Positions 13,302-21,969 of a stretch of 46,692 nucleotides of DNA are shown here, piece by piece. The number at the start of each line of letters is the position of its first letter. The first letter of the stretch is position 1. A model generated the notes under the pieces. The model ran no database searches. It saw only the letters and a program-made list of their open reading frames with translations, and was not told the DNA's origin. Origin of the DNA: DAIDJD01 sp035485275 (GTDB lineage Bacteria; Oederibacteriota; JAJYGY01; DAIDJD01); the NCBI GenBank assembly GCA_035485275.1, contig DATHOE010000025.1:1-46692 (forward strand), read 5' to 3'. Made by a program: the position numbers and the translations under genes.

Positions 13302-15221
13302 TTAGACAGGGGCCTGGCGCCTGGCTTCCAAGCTGATCAAGAGCACGCTTATATCGGCCGGGCTCACGCCGCTGATGCGGCCGGCTTGGCCCAAGGAGCT
13401 TGGCCGCAGCTTGGACAGCTTTTGGCGCGCCTCCAGGCTCAGTCCGTAGATGGCCTGGTAGTCGAGATCAGCGGGCAAATGCTTGTCTTCCAGATGCCTG
13501 AACTGCTCCACTTGGATCAATTGGCGGCGGATATAGCCTTCATACTTGAGCTGGATTTCAGCCTGCTTCCACACCGTGGTGGCGAGATCGGGATCAGCCG
13601 GGTTTTTCTCCGGGCTTCCTGACGCGGCCGAAGACAGGAACTTCAAGTCAGACCAGCATAGTTCCGGCCGCTTGAGCAGGGTCGCCAGGGTCACCGCTTC
13701 TTCCAGAGGCGGACTTTCAAGCTGGGCCAGGGCCGCGTTGAGTTCCGTGCCGGGGTTCAAACGGGTTTTTTCCAGGCGCTCCAATTCCTTAGCCAGCTGA
13801 TCGCGGCGCAGACGGAATTCAGCATGGACCTCCGGGTCGAGAAGGCCGATCTCAGCGCCCAGATCCATCAGGCGCAGGTCCGCATTGTCCTGGCGCAGGA
13901 GCAGGCGGAATTCGGCCAGGGAGGTGAAGAGGCGATAGGGTTCAGCCGTGCCTTTGCTCACCAGGTCGTCGATCAAGACACCCATGTAGGCCTGTTCGCG
14001 GCCCAGGACCACCGGAGCCTGGCCCTGCACCCAGCGCGCGGCATTGATCCCGGCCAGAAGGCCCTGGGCGGCCGCTTCTTCATAGCCGCTGGTTCCGTTG
14101 ATCTGGCCGGCCAGATACAGGCCTTCCCAAGAGCGGGTCGCAAGGGCATGGGTCAACTGGGTGGGCAGGACGTAGTCATACTCCACCGCGTAGCCCGGCC
14201 GCATGATTTCGACCCGCTCAAACCCGGAGAGTTTCCGGAGAAAATGGAGCTGGTCTTCCTCAGGCAGGCTGGTGCTCAGGCCATTGAGGTAGAGCTCGCT
14301 GGTGTTGAGACCTTCGGGTTCAATGATGATCTGGTGCCATTCTTTTTCCGGGAAGCGAACCACCTTGTCTTCAATGGAAGGGCAATACCTGGGACCTATC
14401 CCGTGGATTGTTCCATTATAGAGCGGTGATCGGACTAAAGAGTCCCGGATGGCTTGGTGCACTCCGGCATCTGTCTTCACGGTCCAACACAGGGTCTTGT
14501 TGGACAAGGTCGCTGGATCCGTTGTGTAGCTGAAGGGCTGGATCGAGCTGTCCCCTGGAAATTCCGTGAAACAACTGAAATCCAGGCTGCGCCGGTCCAC
14601 CCTGGGATTGGTGCCGGTTTTCAAGCGGCCCAGCTCAAGGCCAAGCTCGCCCAAGCTCGCGGACAGGCCCATGGCCGCGGCTTCACCCGCGCGTCCGCTG
14701 GAAATGCGGTGGTCCCCGATGTGGATCAGGCCCTGCAAAAAAGTGCCCGTGGTGAGGATCACGGCCTGGGCGTGGAACTCCAGGCCGGTCTTGGTCAGCA
14801 CGCCCAGCACCCGGCGGCCGTCCTTGTCCACGATCAGGCGTTCCACCTGGGCCTGCTTCAAGGACAGGCCGGGCAGGCCCTCCAGATGGCTCTTCATCCA
14901 GGCGCGGTATGCGGCCTTGTCGCACTGCGCGCGCGGGGCCTGCACCGCCGGCCCTTTGCTGGTGTTCAACATCTTGAACTGGATGCCGTTGGCGTCGGCC
15001 GCGCGGGCCATGACCCCGCCCAGGGCGTCGATTTCCCGCACCAGATGGCCCTTGGCGAGGCCGCCGATGGCCGGGTTGCAGCTCATGGCCGCGACCGTGT
15101 CCAGGTTCATGCCCAGCATCAGGGTGTCGAGCCCGAGGCGCGCGCAGGCGTGGGCCGCCTCGCAACCGGCGTGCCCCGCTCCAACCACCACGATGTCGAA
15201 TCGCCTGGCGTACACGCCCAT
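13302..15221 (-). CDS. mnmG: tRNA uridine-5-carboxymethylaminomethyl modification enzyme MnmG (GidA)
   Basis: 639 residues from the chosen start; family length about 620-640. With MnmE it builds the cmnm5 group on wobble U34 of several tRNAs, using FAD. Visible motifs: the FAD-binding GAGHAGCEAA (from residue 14), MSCNPAIGGLAKGHLVREIDALGG, the catalytic-region GPAVQAPRAQCDK, GRLKTGTNPRVD, PRYCPSIEDKVVRFPEK and the C-terminal MnmE-binding tail GVSPADISVLLISLEARR. The frame is open to a TTG at 15263, but ATG 15221 has AAGGGG ten bases upstream and begins at the usual YARRFDIVVVGAG position. It is the first gene of the leftward operon. mnmE is not in view. Confidence 0.97.
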   Translation of the reverse strand: MGVYARRFDIVVVGAGHAGCEAAHACARLGLDTLMLGMNLDTVAAMSCNPAIGGLAKGHLVREIDALGGVMARAADANGIQFKMLNTSKGPAVQAPRAQCDKAAYRAWMKSHLEGLPGLSLKQAQVERLIVDKDGRRVLGVLTKTGLEFHAQAVILTTGTFLQGLIHIGDHRISSGRAGEAAAMGLSASLGELGLELGRLKTGTNPRVDRRSLDFSCFTEFPGDSSIQPFSYTTDPATLSNKTLCWTVKTDAGVHQAIRDSLVRSPLYNGTIHGIGPRYCPSIEDKVVRFPEKEWHQIIIEPEGLNTSELYLNGLSTSLPEEDQLHFLRKLSGFERVEIMRPGYAVEYDYVLPTQLTHALATRSWEGLYLAGQINGTSGYEEAAAQGLLAGINAARWVQGQAPVVLGREQAYMGVLIDDLVSKGTAEPYRLFTSLAEFRLLLRQDNADLRLMDLGAEIGLLDPEVHAEFRLRRDQLAKELERLEKTRLNPGTELNAALAQLESPPLEEAVTLATLLKRPELCWSDLKFLSSAASGSPEKNPADPDLATTVWKQAEIQLKYEGYIRRQLIQVEQFRHLEDKHLPADLDYQAIYGLSLEARQKLSKLRPSSLGQAGRISGVSPADISVLLISLEARRQAPV

Positions 15222-15352
15222 GGGCGGGATTCCCCTTTTTAAGTGTGGCAGGCATGATAACAAGGGCCGGAGCGCAACGCCATGCCCAGGCGCCCGGACT
15301 TATGCGGATTACTGATATCCCCAGGCCTTCCGGCGCGCTAACATTCTCGCCC

Positions 15353-16501
15353 ATGTCCACTAGACTCCCAGACCCACTCTTCGCCGCGCTCGAAGCGCGC
15401 CTGCATCTCGCGCCCTTGGGCACGCTCAAGGCCGGCTACCAGGCCTTGAGCCGCGACTACCGTTCCCGCACCGTGAGCGAGGAACAGCGCGACGACCTGC
15501 AGGGCGACGCCGCGCCCCTGGGCGGGCGCCTGCCCGGCGGATACACGCGCGCGCAAGCCCGCGCCCTGGGCTATCTGGCGGCCCGCTTTCCCGCCACCTA
15601 CGCGGCCATGGCGGCGGCCCTGAGGCAGGTGCCTGACGCGGCGCTGGCCGGCTGCGAAAGCGTCCTGGACGTCGGCGCGGGGCCGGGCACCGCCACCTGG
15701 GCTTTGCGGGAACGCCTGCCCACGCTCAAGACGGCCCGCCTGCTGGAATCCAACGGGGAGATGCTGGGCCACGCGCAGGCCCTGGCGGAGGTCTACCCGG
15801 GCCTGAAGGTGACCTTCCATTCCGGGGACCTGGCCGAGCAGCTGAAGCTCGCCGCGCCCGCCGACATCCTGGTGATGGCCTATGTCCTGAGCGAGCTGGA
15901 CGAGGCGGCCCAGACGGACCTTTTGAAGGCGGCCTGGGACAAGGCCCGCAAGGGGATCTTCCTGCTGGAGCCGGGCACGCCCGAGACCTCCCGCCGCGTG
16001 CTGGCCGCGCGCGCGCAATGGGTGCGCATGGGCGGGAACCTGATCGCGCCCTGCCCCCAGTCCGGAAGCTGCCCCATGGATCCTGCCAGGCCCCCCAAGG
16101 AAGCCAGGAAGGGCGGCCCCCGGGGCGGGGGCGAGGCCCCCAAGGACCTGCCCTGGTGCCACTTCGCGGTGCGCCTGGAGCGCCGCGGCCTGCACAAGTC
16201 CGTGAAGGGCGGCGACCTGGGCTACGAGGACGAAAAGTTCTCCTGGGTCTACGTCAGCAAGGATCCCGGCCTGCCCCCGGCCGCGCCCTTCCGCCTGCAT
16301 TCGGACCCGCGCCGCGTGAACCGCAACATCAACCTGGACGTCTGCGACCGCGAGGGCGAACGGCGCAACCTGTTTTATAGGCGCAGGGAGGCCTCCTTCA
16401 GCCTGCGCCACGCCGTCCGCCAGCTGAAGTGGGGCGACGGCTGGGACCCCGAGGGCCCCCATCCGCAGATGGACGGGGGCGAAGAGGGGCCGCAGGATTG
16501 A
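15353..16501 (+). CDS. Rsm22-family (METTL17-like) ribosomal methyltransferase-like protein
   Basis: 382 residues. Seen: GGYTRAQARALGYLAARFPATYAA near the N terminus, a SAM-binding VLDVGAGPGTATWALRE, then YVLSELDEA and FLLEPGTPE. A Cys set follows (CPQSGSCP and, after a Gly/Pro-rich linker, WCHF), then RLERRGLHKSVKGGDLGYEDEKFSW. These are the marks of the Rsm22/METTL17 family, whose mitochondrial members bind a 4Fe-4S cluster and act in small-subunit assembly; the bacterial role is less clear. The ATG at 15353 is chosen because the upstream in-frame stretch runs into the divergent mnmG leader. It faces away from mnmG, marking the main strand switch. Confidence 0.88.
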   Translation: MSTRLPDPLFAALEARLHLAPLGTLKAGYQALSRDYRSRTVSEEQRDDLQGDAAPLGGRLPGGYTRAQARALGYLAARFPATYAAMAAALRQVPDAALAGCESVLDVGAGPGTATWALRERLPTLKTARLLESNGEMLGHAQALAEVYPGLKVTFHSGDLAEQLKLAAPADILVMAYVLSELDEAAQTDLLKAAWDKARKGIFLLEPGTPETSRRVLAARAQWVRMGGNLIAPCPQSGSCPMDPARPPKEARKGGPRGGGEAPKDLPWCHFAVRLERRGLHKSVKGGDLGYEDEKFSWVYVSKDPGLPPAAPFRLHSDPRRVNRNINLDVCDREGERRNLFYRRREASFSLRHAVRQLKWGDGWDPEGPHPQMDGGEEGPQD

Positions 16502-16506
16502 AGTCC

Positions 16507-16534
16507 CTGGCAGGCCGCGCCTTCTTCCTATAAT
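16507..16534 (+). promoter_or_regulatory. Candidate sigma70 promoter for the ABC-F gene
   Basis: A perfect TATAAT (16529-16534) with CTGGCA (4/6 of the -35 consensus) 16 bases upstream. The ABC-F start codon lies 47 bases downstream. Confidence 0.5.
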
Positions 16535-16580
16535 TTAGGGGCGCACAGCCCGCATTCCTTGATTTCCCCTGGAGCCGCTT

Positions 16581-18245
16581 GTGATCGCGTGCAGCAACCT
16601 GACCCTGCGTTTCGGCAAAAAAATACTGTTTGAGGACGTGACCCTCAAATTCAAGCCCGGCTACATCTACGGCATCGTCGGCGCCAACGGCGCGGGCAAG
16701 TCGACCTTCCTGAAGATCCTGACCCAGGAGATCAAGCCGACCACGGGCACCGTGAGCCTCGACAGCGGCGTCAAGATGGGCTGGCTGCGCCAGGACCATT
16801 ACGCCTTCGACGACCTCAGCGTCCTGGACACCGTGCTCATGGGCAAGCGCGAGCTCTACGACGTGCTCAAGGAGAAGGACGCCCTCTACGCCAAGCCCGA
16901 GATGACGGAGAAGGACGGCGAGCGGGCGGCGGAGCTCGAGATCCGCTTCGGCGAGATGGACGGCTATTCCGCCGAGGCCACCGCCGGCGAACTGCTGGAG
17001 GGCCTGGGGCTCCCCAGCGACCAGCACGGCCTGTTCATGAAGCAGCTGACCGGCGGCTGGAAGCTACGTGTGCTGCTGGCCCAGATACTCTTCGCCAAGC
17101 CCGACCTGCTGCTGCTGGACGAACCCACCAACCACCTGGACATCGCCTCCATCAACTGGCTGGAGCAGTACCTGGTGGAGCACGACGGCACCATCATCCT
17201 GGTCAGCCACGACCGCCATTTCCTCAACAACATCTGCACCCACATGGTGGACATCGACCGCCAGAAGATCACCATCTACACCGGCAACTACGATTTCTTC
17301 GTGCAGGCCGCCGCCGGCGCCATGGACGCCAAGCAGACCGAGAACAAGCGCCGCGAGCAGCGCGCCGCGGAGCTGAAGACCTTCATCGCCCGCTTCTCGG
17401 CCAACGCCAGCAAGAGCAAGCAGGCCACCAGCCGTTTCAAGATGCTCGACAACCTGGCCAGCGAGATGGAGGAGATCGTGCCCTCCAGCCGCCAGTACCC
17501 CCGCATCCTGCTGAAGCCCAAAAAGGAGCCCGGCAAGGACCTGGTGGAGGTCGAATCCCTGAGCAAGGCCTTCAACGGCAAGACGGTGCTCAAGGGCATC
17601 AGCCTGGCCCTGTCCGGCAACGAGAAGCTGGCGGTCATCGGGCCCAACGGCGTGGGCAAGACCACCTTCCTGCGCTGCCTTTTGGGCGCCTACACCGGCT
17701 TGGACTTGGGCGACCTGGCGGGCCGCGGGATCCAGGCGGACAGCGGCAAGGTCAGCTGGGGCAAGAGCGTCTTCCTGAACTACATGCCGCAGGACACCAA
17801 GGAGGAGCTCGTCGAGGACCTGGACATGGTCACCTGGCTGAAGGCCTGGGGCCCCAACGACGAGATCCAGACGATCCGCGGGTACCTGGGGCGCATGCTT
17901 TTTTCGGGGGAACAGCAGGAGAAGAGCGTCAAGGTTCTGTCCGGCGGCGAATGCCAGCGCATTTTCCTGGCGCGCATGATGCTGCTGGCGGGCAACACGC
18001 TGATCCTGGACGAGCCCTCCAACCACATGGACCTGGAGAGCATCGAAGCCCTGAGCAAGACCCTGGAGGAGTTCCCCGGCTCGGTGCTTTTCACCAGCCA
18101 TGACCAGGACCTGATCTCGAAGGTCGCCACGCGGATATTGGAGCTCAGGCCGGACGGATCATGGTGGGACTTCAAGGGGCCCTACGCCGAGTACCAGCAG
18201 GCCCTGGAGCAGGAAAAGAGGAACAAAAAGAAGGCCAAGGTCTAA
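16581..18245 (+). CDS. ABC-F family ATPase, YbiT-like
   Basis: 554 residues with two ATP-binding cassettes and no membrane segment, so a ribosome-associated translation factor instead of a transporter. The first cassette has Walker A GANGAGKST, a degenerate signature LTGGWKLR, Walker B LLLLDEPTNHLD and VSHDRHFL. The interdomain linker (about 240-320; TENKRREQRAAELKTFIARFSANASKSKQATSR) is the P-site tRNA interaction motif region. The second cassette has GPNGVGKTT, LSGGECQR and LILDEPSNHMD. Length and the SKSKQATSR linker resemble E. coli YbiT. The start is GTG 16581. The C terminus is Lys-rich (RNKKKAKV). Confidence 0.92.
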   Translation: MIACSNLTLRFGKKILFEDVTLKFKPGYIYGIVGANGAGKSTFLKILTQEIKPTTGTVSLDSGVKMGWLRQDHYAFDDLSVLDTVLMGKRELYDVLKEKDALYAKPEMTEKDGERAAELEIRFGEMDGYSAEATAGELLEGLGLPSDQHGLFMKQLTGGWKLRVLLAQILFAKPDLLLLDEPTNHLDIASINWLEQYLVEHDGTIILVSHDRHFLNNICTHMVDIDRQKITIYTGNYDFFVQAAAGAMDAKQTENKRREQRAAELKTFIARFSANASKSKQATSRFKMLDNLASEMEEIVPSSRQYPRILLKPKKEPGKDLVEVESLSKAFNGKTVLKGISLALSGNEKLAVIGPNGVGKTTFLRCLLGAYTGLDLGDLAGRGIQADSGKVSWGKSVFLNYMPQDTKEELVEDLDMVTWLKAWGPNDEIQTIRGYLGRMLFSGEQQEKSVKVLSGGECQRIFLARMMLLAGNTLILDEPSNHMDLESIEALSKTLEEFPGSVLFTSHDQDLISKVATRILELRPDGSWWDFKGPYAEYQQALEQEKRNKKKAKV

Positions 18246-18265
18246 TCGGGGGCTTAGGAGGGGGC

Positions 18266-19819
18266 ATGCGTCTGGCCTGGTTCTATCCCGGCGACCTGGA
18301 CGGGTTCTTCGGCCTTTTTGTCGACAACCTGCTGCAGCTTCTGCTCATCCAGGGCCTGTGCACCCAGGTCTGCGGCATGCCCGCCGATTTCGTGGCGACC
18401 CGCGTGCTTCCAGGAGCCGCCTTCAGCGTCCTGCTGGGCAACGCCTTCTACGCCTGGCAGGCCAAGCGCCTGGCCGAGCGCGAATCCAGGCCCGACACCA
18501 CGGCCTTGCCCTACGGCATCAACACCGTCAGCCTGTTCGCGTTCGTGTTCCTGGTCATGGGTCCGGTGTACCGCGAAACCCATGATCCCATGATCGCCTG
18601 GGAGGCCGGGCTCTTCGCCTGCCTGGGTTCGGCCCTGATCGAGCTTTGCGGCGCTTTTGTGGGGGGCTGGCTGAGGCGGAACACGCCGCGCGCCGCCCTG
18701 CTCAGCGCTTTGGCGGGCATAGCCCTGACCTTCATCAGCATGGGCTTTGTGTTTCAAATCTTCGCCAGCCCCATCCTGGCCGTGCTTCCGGCCTTCCTGA
18801 TACTGTTGGTGTACAGCTCCAGGATACGGCTTCCTTGGGGGCTCCCGGGCGGCTTCGCGGCGGTGCTGCTGGGCACCGCCCTGGCCTGGATCCTGCGGGC
18901 CTGCGGCCTGGACTATTTCAACCCGCCGGCCCTGGCCTTTTCGCCCGGCTTGCACCTGCCCCGGCCTGCGGTCATGGAACTGTGGTCCCTGATCTTCCGC
19001 CGGGACGGCTGGCGCTACCTGGGCATCGTCCTTCCCATGGGCCTTTTCAACGTGGTGGGGAGCCTGCAGAACCTGGAAAGCGCGGAGGCCGCCGGCGACC
19101 GTTTTGACACCCGCTCCTCCCTCCTGGCCAACGGCTTGGGGGGGCTGGCCGCGGCCCTTTTGGGCTCGCCCTTTCCCACGACCATCTACATCGGGCATCC
19201 GGGCTGGAAGGCCATGGGCGCGCGTTGGGGATACAGCCTGCTCAACGGGGTGGTGGTGGCGGCCCTGTGCCTGACGGGCAGCGTGGCGACGGTGATGCAC
19301 TTCATCCCCATGCAGGCGATGATCGGCATCCTGCTTTGGATCGGCGTCACCATCGCGGCCAGCGCCTACCGCGACGTTCCGCGCTCCCACTTCCTGGGCG
19401 TCGCCTTCGGCCTCGTGCCGGCCCTGGCCGCCTGGCTGCTCCTGAACATCGACACCGCCCTGCGCGCCGCCGGGACAAGCCTGTACCAGGCCGGCGGGAA
19501 GTTCCCGCCCGACGGCCTCGCCATCCAGGGCGTCTACGCCCTGAACCAGGGCTTCATCTTGACGTCCATGATCTTCGCCGCCATGCTGGTCTACGCCGTG
19601 GAGCGGCGCTGGCTGCGCGTGGCGGTCTGGGCCCTGGCCGCTGCCGCGCTCAGCTTTTTCGGCGTGATCCACGCCTGGACCCTGGGCCCCCTGGGTTTGG
19701 AATCGAATTTGGCTTGGGCCGCCGCGCCGGACTTCGCCCTTAGCTACCTGGGCGTCGCCGCGCTGGCCCTGGGATTGAACGCCGTCGGCCGCGGCCGGGC
19801 GGGGTCCGCGGGCGCCTGA
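18266..19819 (+). CDS. NCS2-like membrane permease (nucleobase/xanthine type)
   Basis: 517 residues and about 12-14 hydrophobic segments. Family-type features: DNLLQLLLIQGLCTQVCGMP at the N terminus, the TALPYGINTVSLFAFVF half-helix, NVVGSLQNLESAEAAGDRF (the counterpart of the ENAESVGD motif), SSLLANGLGGLAAALLGSPFPTTIYIGHPGWKAMGAR, and a PMQAMIGILLWIGVTIAASAY helix. This looks like the NCS2/AzgA group of proton-linked nucleobase carriers, but it is divergent and I cannot name the substrate. The ATG at 18266 has TTAGGAGG six bases upstream; longer open frame overlaps the ABC-F gene and is discounted. It converges on glpD with a 4-base gap and no visible terminator. Confidence 0.8.
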   Translation: MRLAWFYPGDLDGFFGLFVDNLLQLLLIQGLCTQVCGMPADFVATRVLPGAAFSVLLGNAFYAWQAKRLAERESRPDTTALPYGINTVSLFAFVFLVMGPVYRETHDPMIAWEAGLFACLGSALIELCGAFVGGWLRRNTPRAALLSALAGIALTFISMGFVFQIFASPILAVLPAFLILLVYSSRIRLPWGLPGGFAAVLLGTALAWILRACGLDYFNPPALAFSPGLHLPRPAVMELWSLIFRRDGWRYLGIVLPMGLFNVVGSLQNLESAEAAGDRFDTRSSLLANGLGGLAAALLGSPFPTTIYIGHPGWKAMGARWGYSLLNGVVVAALCLTGSVATVMHFIPMQAMIGILLWIGVTIAASAYRDVPRSHFLGVAFGLVPALAAWLLLNIDTALRAAGTSLYQAGGKFPPDGLAIQGVYALNQGFILTSMIFAAMLVYAVERRWLRVAVWALAAAALSFFGVIHAWTLGPLGLESNLAWAAAPDFALSYLGVAALALGLNAVGRGRAGSAGA

Positions 19820-19823
19820 CCCG

Positions 19824-21467
19824 TCAGCGGTACTCTTGCGTCAGCACCTGTTTCAGGCGTTCCAATTCCCGCTCTTGCCGTCGCTTGTCCCAGCCCAGCA
19901 CGGATCCCATCACCGCCGCCACGCGGTCCACGCCGCGATGGTCCGGCGCGAGCAGCAGGCCCAGCCTGGTCCGGCGCAGATAGAGATCATCCAGGTGGAC
20001 GGCCTGCTCATGCAGCGCTGCCCAGGCCGCCATGGCCAGGATGGCGCCGCAGTCGCTGTCCGGGGCCAGGGCCTGCCTCAGGCCCGGATCGCGCTCGCAG
20101 AGGGCGCAGACTTCCCAGGCCAGGCGGCCATAGGTCCTGGCCAGCAGGCCGGCCGTCGCGGGGCCCAGGCCGCAGTCGCGGCTGAGGGCGAGCTCCAAGT
20201 CCCTTCCCCGGGGCTCCCCGGGCCCGGGCGCGCCGGGCAGGGGCCGGGAGGCGCTCAGGGACGCGGGCGGCTCGAGGCCCAGCCGTTTCGCGGCGCGATC
20301 CACCAGGGACTGGCAGAGGCTGCGGTAGGTGGTGTATTTTCCGCCCGTGACCGCGAGCAGGCCGGGCTCCTCCCAAAAGGTGTGCTCGCGGGACACCGCC
20401 GCGTTGGCGTGGCCGCTGTGCCGCGGCGCGCTGAGGGGCCGCAGGCCGGCGAAGGTGGCCCAGACGTCCGCGCGGCCCAGGCGCGCCCGGGGCAGGACGC
20501 GCGCGGTTTCCGCGAGCAGGTAGTCGATCTCGCCGGCCTCCGCGGCCGGGTGGTTTTCGTCCCCGGAATAGTCGCTGTCCGTGGTGCCGATCAGGCTGGC
20601 GGGCCGCCCTTCCAGGTCCCAGGGGATCACGAAAAAGATGCGCCCGTCGCTGCGCGCGGGCACCAGCAGGGCGTGGCCCTCGATGAGGCGCCGCGTCACC
20701 AGATGGACGCCCTTGGTGGGATGGACGCGCGGCGCGGTCTTGGGAAAGCCCAGCTGGTGGAAGGCCTTGTCCGTCCAGGCGCCCGCGGCCAGCACCAGGA
20801 GCCGGCCCCGCGCCTCGCATTCCCGGCCGCTTTCCTCGTCGCGCAGAAGCACCCGCACCGCGCCGTCCCTGAGCTGGGGGGCGCCCCGCAGGGAGCAGTA
20901 GTTGAGGGCCCGGCAGCCCATGCCTTGGGCGTCCAGCAGGGTCTCCAGAGCCAGGCGGGCGTCGTCCATCTGGCAGTCCCAGTATTCGGCCGCCCCCCGC
21001 AGGCCCTCCCGGGCCAGGTCCGGCGACGCCAGGCCCGCGGCCCGGGCCCCCAGCCAGCGGTGCGCGTGGATGAAGCCCCTGCCTTTCAGGGCCAGGGCGT
21101 CGTAGAGCCAGAGGCCGCAGCGGATGAGCCAGCCGGGCCGGGCGTCCCCCGCGTAGACGGGCACCAGGAAGGGCAGGGCCCGGGTCAGGTGCGGCGCCAG
21201 CACCTCGCAGAGCACCCGGCGTTCCTTGAGGGCCTCCGCGACCAGGGCGAAGTCGCCCTGCTCCAGGTAGCGCAGGCCGCCGTGCAGCAGCTTGGTCGAA
21301 CGGCTCGAGGCACCGAAGGCGAAATCGTTCTGGTCCACCAGCAGCACCTTCAGGCCCCGGCCCGCGGCTTCGCGGGCCACGCCCACGCCGTTGATGCCTC
21401 CGCCGATGACGATCAGGTCATAGTCGGACGCGCACAGCTCCTGGATGTCGGGGCGGGGATGGGGCAT
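19824..21467 (-). CDS. glpD: Aerobic-type glycerol-3-phosphate dehydrogenase
   Basis: 547 residues. An FAD enzyme at the membrane that oxidises sn-glycerol-3-phosphate to dihydroxyacetone phosphate and feeds electrons to quinone. Seen: the FAD-binding DLIVIGGGINGVGVAREAAGRG (about 18-38), the signature FAFGASSRSTKLLHGGLRYLEQGDF, PFLVPVY, HPTKGVHLV, GTTDSDYSGDE, and VTGGKYTTYRSL before a C-terminal helical domain. The partner glycerol kinase is at 44.6 kb and not in the same operon. A glycerol facilitator and glpR are not in view. It is the only minus-strand gene between 15.3 and 25.4 kb. Confidence 0.95.
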   Translation of the reverse strand: MPHPRPDIQELCASDYDLIVIGGGINGVGVAREAAGRGLKVLLVDQNDFAFGASSRSTKLLHGGLRYLEQGDFALVAEALKERRVLCEVLAPHLTRALPFLVPVYAGDARPGWLIRCGLWLYDALALKGRGFIHAHRWLGARAAGLASPDLAREGLRGAAEYWDCQMDDARLALETLLDAQGMGCRALNYCSLRGAPQLRDGAVRVLLRDEESGRECEARGRLLVLAAGAWTDKAFHQLGFPKTAPRVHPTKGVHLVTRRLIEGHALLVPARSDGRIFFVIPWDLEGRPASLIGTTDSDYSGDENHPAAEAGEIDYLLAETARVLPRARLGRADVWATFAGLRPLSAPRHSGHANAAVSREHTFWEEPGLLAVTGGKYTTYRSLCQSLVDRAAKRLGLEPPASLSASRPLPGAPGPGEPRGRDLELALSRDCGLGPATAGLLARTYGRLAWEVCALCERDPGLRQALAPDSDCGAILAMAAWAALHEQAVHLDDLYLRRTRLGLLLAPDHRGVDRVAAVMGSVLGWDKRRQERELERLKQVLTQEYR

Positions 21468-21615
21468 GGGCTCGCGGGTGGATGGGGCGGTGGATGCGGA
21501 TGTGGGGACAGTGTAAGCGCTGGCGCGCGTTTGCGGTAGCGGCTGAAGGAGTGAGCTTGCCCAGGCAGTTTAGGCCCATAGCGCAGCGGCCCCGCGCCGC
21601 GGAAAAGCCCGGCCC

Positions 21616-21969
21616 GTGACGCGGCCGCGGCGCGAAGAACTGTCCCGGCGCCTGGGCGCGGCGCAGCGCGGCGAGCTGCTGGCCCGGCACACGCCCATCG
21701 CGGACCTGATCCCCCAGCTTCCGGCCATGCGGCGCCTGGGCCTGAACAACGCGCTTTTCTTCCTGCGCCAGCACTGGGTGCATGTCGCGGGGCTGCCCCT
21801 GGCCCAGCACACCACCCCCTGGAGCCTGAAGGACGGGGTTTTGACCGTGAAAGCCGACAGCCCTTTGCACCGCCAGGAATTGACCTACGCCGTCCAGCGC
21901 ATCCTGCGCATCGCCAAGGACCACCTGGGCGAGGACATGGTCCGTTCCGTGAAGGCCGCCCAGCCGTGA
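21616..21969 (+). CDS. dciA: DciA/DUF721-family protein (DnaB helicase loader type)
   Basis: 117 residues. The DUF721 core is clear: W in LRQHWVHVAGLPLAQHTTPWSLKDGVLTVKADSPLHRQELTYAVQRILRIAKDHLGEDMVRSVK, preceded by a short basic helix. DciA proteins help load the replicative helicase in bacteria that lack DnaC/DnaI. The start is GTG 21616. In several phyla this gene sits beside recF or dnaA-gyrB; here recF is 9 kb to the left and gyrB 17 kb to the right. The stop overlaps the next start (GTGA), so it is translated with the O-antigen ligase gene, an unrelated partner. Confidence 0.8.
   Translation: MTRPRREELSRRLGAAQRGELLARHTPIADLIPQLPAMRRLGLNNALFFLRQHWVHVAGLPLAQHTTPWSLKDGVLTVKADSPLHRQELTYAVQRILRIAKDHLGEDMVRSVKAAQP

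Noticed and set aside
15222..15263. Upstream TTG start for mnmG adding 14 residues
   Set aside because: ATG 15221 has a proper Shine-Dalgarno and begins at the position usual for the family.
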